Source: Dyella japonica DSM 16301
GTDB taxonomy: Bacteria; Pseudomonadota; Gammaproteobacteria; Xanthomonadales; Rhodanobacteraceae
Direction: 5' to 3'
NCBI RefSeq assembly: GCF_001010355.1
Contig: NZ_JPLA01000009.1
Location: 1-64,000 of the forward strand
Length of the DNA stretch: 64,000 nt
Within the stretch, counting starts at the first letter, position 1. Every line of letters starts with the position of its first letter. The notes below the pieces were generated by a model. It was given only the letters and a program-made list of their open reading frames with translations, had not been told where the DNA came from and did not search any database. This document shows positions 61,912 to 64,000 of the stretch, piece by piece. Both the position numbers and the translations under genes were made by a program.

Positions 61912-64000
61912 ATGACCCGTTTGACGCTACGGCCGTTGTTGACGGCCTGCCTGCTGGCCTGCATGGGCAGCACCCTGGCCGCCGATGGCCCTGGCCACGC
62001 AGACACCGGCCTGTTGGGCTTCACCAGCCAAGGCGCCGCGGCCCAGAAGAGTCTGGAGCAGCGCTTCGATGCCTTGCTCGATCCGGCCGACCAGCGCGAG
62101 TGGCTCAAGCAGATGTCCTCGGCGCCTAATCAGGTGGGTTCGCCGCACGACAAGGCCAATGCGGAATTCATGCTGGCCAAGTTCAAGGAGTGGGGCTGGG
62201 ACGCCCACATCGAAACCTTCAACGTGCTCTATCCCACGCCCAAGAAGGTGGCGCTGGAACTGAAGGGCCCGCACCCTTACACCGCCAAGCTGCACGAGCC
62301 GGCGGTGGCGGGCGATGCCACCTCCGGCATCAAGGACGGTGTGCTGCCGCCTTACAACGTGTACGGCGGCGACGGCGATGTGAGCGCGCCGCTGGTCTAT
62401 GTGAACTACGGCATGCCCGACGATTACAAGGACCTCGCCCGTCGCGGCATCGACGTGCGCGGCAAGATCGTCATCGCGCGCTACGGCGCCGGCTGGCGCG
62501 GCCTCAAGCCCAAGCTGGCGCAGGAACACGGCGCCGTGGGCTGCCTGATCTATTCCGATCCGCATGAAGACGGCTATGCGGCAGGCGACACCTATCCGCA
62601 GGGCGGCTGGCGTCCGGAAGATGGCGTGCAGCGCGGCTCGGTCGCCGACATGCAGCAGTATCCCGGCGATCCGCTCACCCCCGGCATCGGATCGACCGAC
62701 AGTGCCAAGCGTCTGTCGCTGAGCGAAGCGAAGACCATCCTCAAGATTCCGGTGCTGCCGATTTCCTATGCCGACGCCACGCCGCTGCTCAAATCGCTGA
62801 GCGGCCCGGTGGCGCCGGGCGGATGGCGCGGCTCGCTGCCGATCACGTATCACATGGGGCCGAGTACGGCGCCGGTGCATTTGACGGTGCAGTCCGATTG
62901 GGGCCAGAAGCCCGTGTACGACGTCATCGCGACGCTCAAGGGTTCCACCGAACCCGATCGCTGGATCGTGCGCGGCAATCATCACGATGGCTGGGTGTTC
63001 GGCGCCTGGGATCCGCTGGCAGGCAATGTCGCCCTGCTGGCCGAAGCCAAGGCCATCGGCGCGCTGTACAAGCAGGGCTGGCGCCCGCAGCGCACCCTGG
63101 TCTATGCGAGCTGGGATGGTGAAGAAGCCGGCCTGCTCGGTTCCACCGAATGGGCGGAAACGCATGCCGAGGAGTTGCAGCAGAAGGCCGTGCTGTACCT
63201 CAACTCCGATACCAACAGTCGCGGCTTTCTCGATGCCGGCGGCAGCCATTCCTACCAGCATCTGGTCAACGAGGTCGCTGCAGGGGTGAGCGATCCGGAG
63301 ACCAAGGGCAGCGTGCTCGAGCGCATGCGCGCGCACATGATGGTCAGTGGCGCCGCCAAGGACGCCAAGCCCGAAGCCAAGGAAGCCGCCAAGCTCGCCG
63401 CGGCCGGCGGCGACTTGCCGATCAGTGCGCTCGGCTCGGGTTCCGACTACAGCGCCTTCCTCGAACACCTGGGCATCGCCTCGCTCGACCTGGGCTTCAG
63501 CGGCGAAGAGGACAACGAGGGCGTCTATCACTCGGCGTACGACTCCTTCGATCACTACGTGCGCTTCGGCGATCCGGATTTCCAGTACGGCGTGGCGCTG
63601 TCCAAGGTCGCCGGTCATATCGTGCTGCGCACCGCCGACGCCACCGTGTTGCCGATGCGCTTCGACGACTTCAGCGACACGCTCAATCGCTATGTCGAAC
63701 AGTTGCACCAACTGGTCGCCGATATGCGCAAGGACACCGAGCAGCAACATCAACTGCTCGACAAGCACGCCTACGCACTGGTATCCGATCCCACCCGCCC
63801 GCTGCTGGCGCCCGAGCGCGACAGCGATGTGCCCGAGATCAAGCTCGCACCGCTGGACGATGCGGCGCGCAAACTGCGAAAGAGCGCGCAGGCATTTGAA
63901 GCCGCCTACAGCCAACGCGAAGCGGCTGGCTTCAACCTGCCCGCTGCCCAACAGCAGCAGGTCAATGCGCTGATGGGACAGATGGAGCAGTCGCTGACCA
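61912..64000 (+). CDS. M28 family metallopeptidase, glutamate carboxypeptidase II-like (3' end beyond window)
   Basis: The open frame from ATG 61912 (GGGGAGAG upstream) runs 696 codons to the window end without a stop. Signal peptide (LLTACLLACMGSTLAAD). A PA-domain insert (APLVYVNYGMPDDYKDLAR, GKIVIARYG) sits inside the peptidase domain, as in PSMA/GCPII. Zinc-site motifs are GNHHDGWVFGAWDP (His and bridging Asp), SWDGEEAGLLGSTEW (Glu pair) and YLNSDTNSRGF (Asp). The C-terminal dimerisation domain starts near residue 590. It should be a periplasmic carboxypeptidase; substrate unknown. Confidence 0.93.
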   Translation, partial: MTRLTLRPLLTACLLACMGSTLAADGPGHADTGLLGFTSQGAAAQKSLEQRFDALLDPADQREWLKQMSSAPNQVGSPHDKANAEFMLAKFKEWGWDAHIETFNVLYPTPKKVALELKGPHPYTAKLHEPAVAGDATSGIKDGVLPPYNVYGGDGDVSAPLVYVNYGMPDDYKDLARRGIDVRGKIVIARYGAGWRGLKPKLAQEHGAVGCLIYSDPHEDGYAAGDTYPQGGWRPEDGVQRGSVADMQQYPGDPLTPGIGSTDSAKRLSLSEAKTILKIPVLPISYADATPLLKSLSGPVAPGGWRGSLPITYHMGPSTAPVHLTVQSDWGQKPVYDVIATLKGSTEPDRWIVRGNHHDGWVFGAWDPLAGNVALLAEAKAIGALYKQGWRPQRTLVYASWDGEEAGLLGSTEWAETHAEELQQKAVLYLNSDTNSRGFLDAGGSHSYQHLVNEVAAGVSDPETKGSVLERMRAHMMVSGAAKDAKPEAKEAAKLAAAGGDLPISALGSGSDYSAFLEHLGIASLDLGFSGEEDNEGVYHSAYDSFDHYVRFGDPDFQYGVALSKVAGHIVLRTADATVLPMRFDDFSDTLNRYVEQLHQLVADMRKDTEQQHQLLDKHAYALVSDPTRPLLAPERDSDVPEIKLAPLDDAARKLRKSAQAFEAAYSQREAAGFNLPAAQQQQVNALMGQMEQSLT

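Noticed and set aside
61927-63951. 674-codon minus-strand open frame opposite the M28 peptidase
   Set aside because: Antisense shadow of a gene with clear zinc motifs and signal peptide; composition is random and His/Arg/Gly-rich.

Overview
The window is a GC-rich, densely packed gammaproteobacterial chromosome segment. HemP, an NfeD/stomatin pair, a subclass B3 metallo-beta-lactamase, FliA-dependent motAB and Pseudomonas/Xanthomonas-style REP doublets suggest the Xanthomonadales, probably Rhodanobacteraceae (Dyella, Luteibacter or Frateuria-like). This assignment is an inference from gene content and composition. No rRNA, tRNA, phage or insertion sequence was seen.

Left part (1-22 kb, all minus strand): an NfeD/SPFH membrane pair, then a two-component system (PAS-containing histidine kinase and NtrC-family sigma-54 activator) with a small secreted protein encoded between them, a DUF885 hydrolase, and a very long ABC-exporter operon. 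The operon starts with a periplasmic adaptor and one ATPase. These are followed by ten FtsX/MacB-type permease genes arranged as five consecutive A-B pairs, evidently made by repeated duplication of one pair. A consensus sigma-54 promoter (TGGCACG-N4-TTGCT) with upstream palindromes lies in front of the adaptor gene, so the nearby NtrC-type regulator is the obvious candidate activator.

Middle (22-46 kb): a Fur-box-controlled hemP with an unrecognised partner, a B3 metallo-beta-lactamase, redox enzymes, an acyltransferase, five REP doublets, a polysaccharide deacetylase/glycosyltransferase pair, an OprD-like porin behind a good PhoB box, an ArsR regulator overlapping an SRPBCC-GST fusion gene with a perfect operator palindrome, an Hsp70-like chaperone, MsrA, a second MBL-fold hydrolase, a LysR-linked AKR/CMD/cupin set, a frameshifted VOC gene, a Tat-type alpha/beta hydrolase and cytochrome P460.

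Right part (46-64 kb): motAB behind a perfect FliA promoter, a LysR/quinone-oxidoreductase divergent pair, and then the most unusual locus: a SonM-like tetrapyrrole-methylase-fold enzyme followed by a 98-residue protein with a borosin-leader-like N-terminus. Together they look like a split borosin (alpha-N-methylated RiPP) system, followed 9 bp later by a TPR-GGDEF diguanylate cyclase. The window ends with a DyP peroxidase, LysR/lipocalin, an MFS exporter, small stress-type enzymes and the start of an M28 peptidase.
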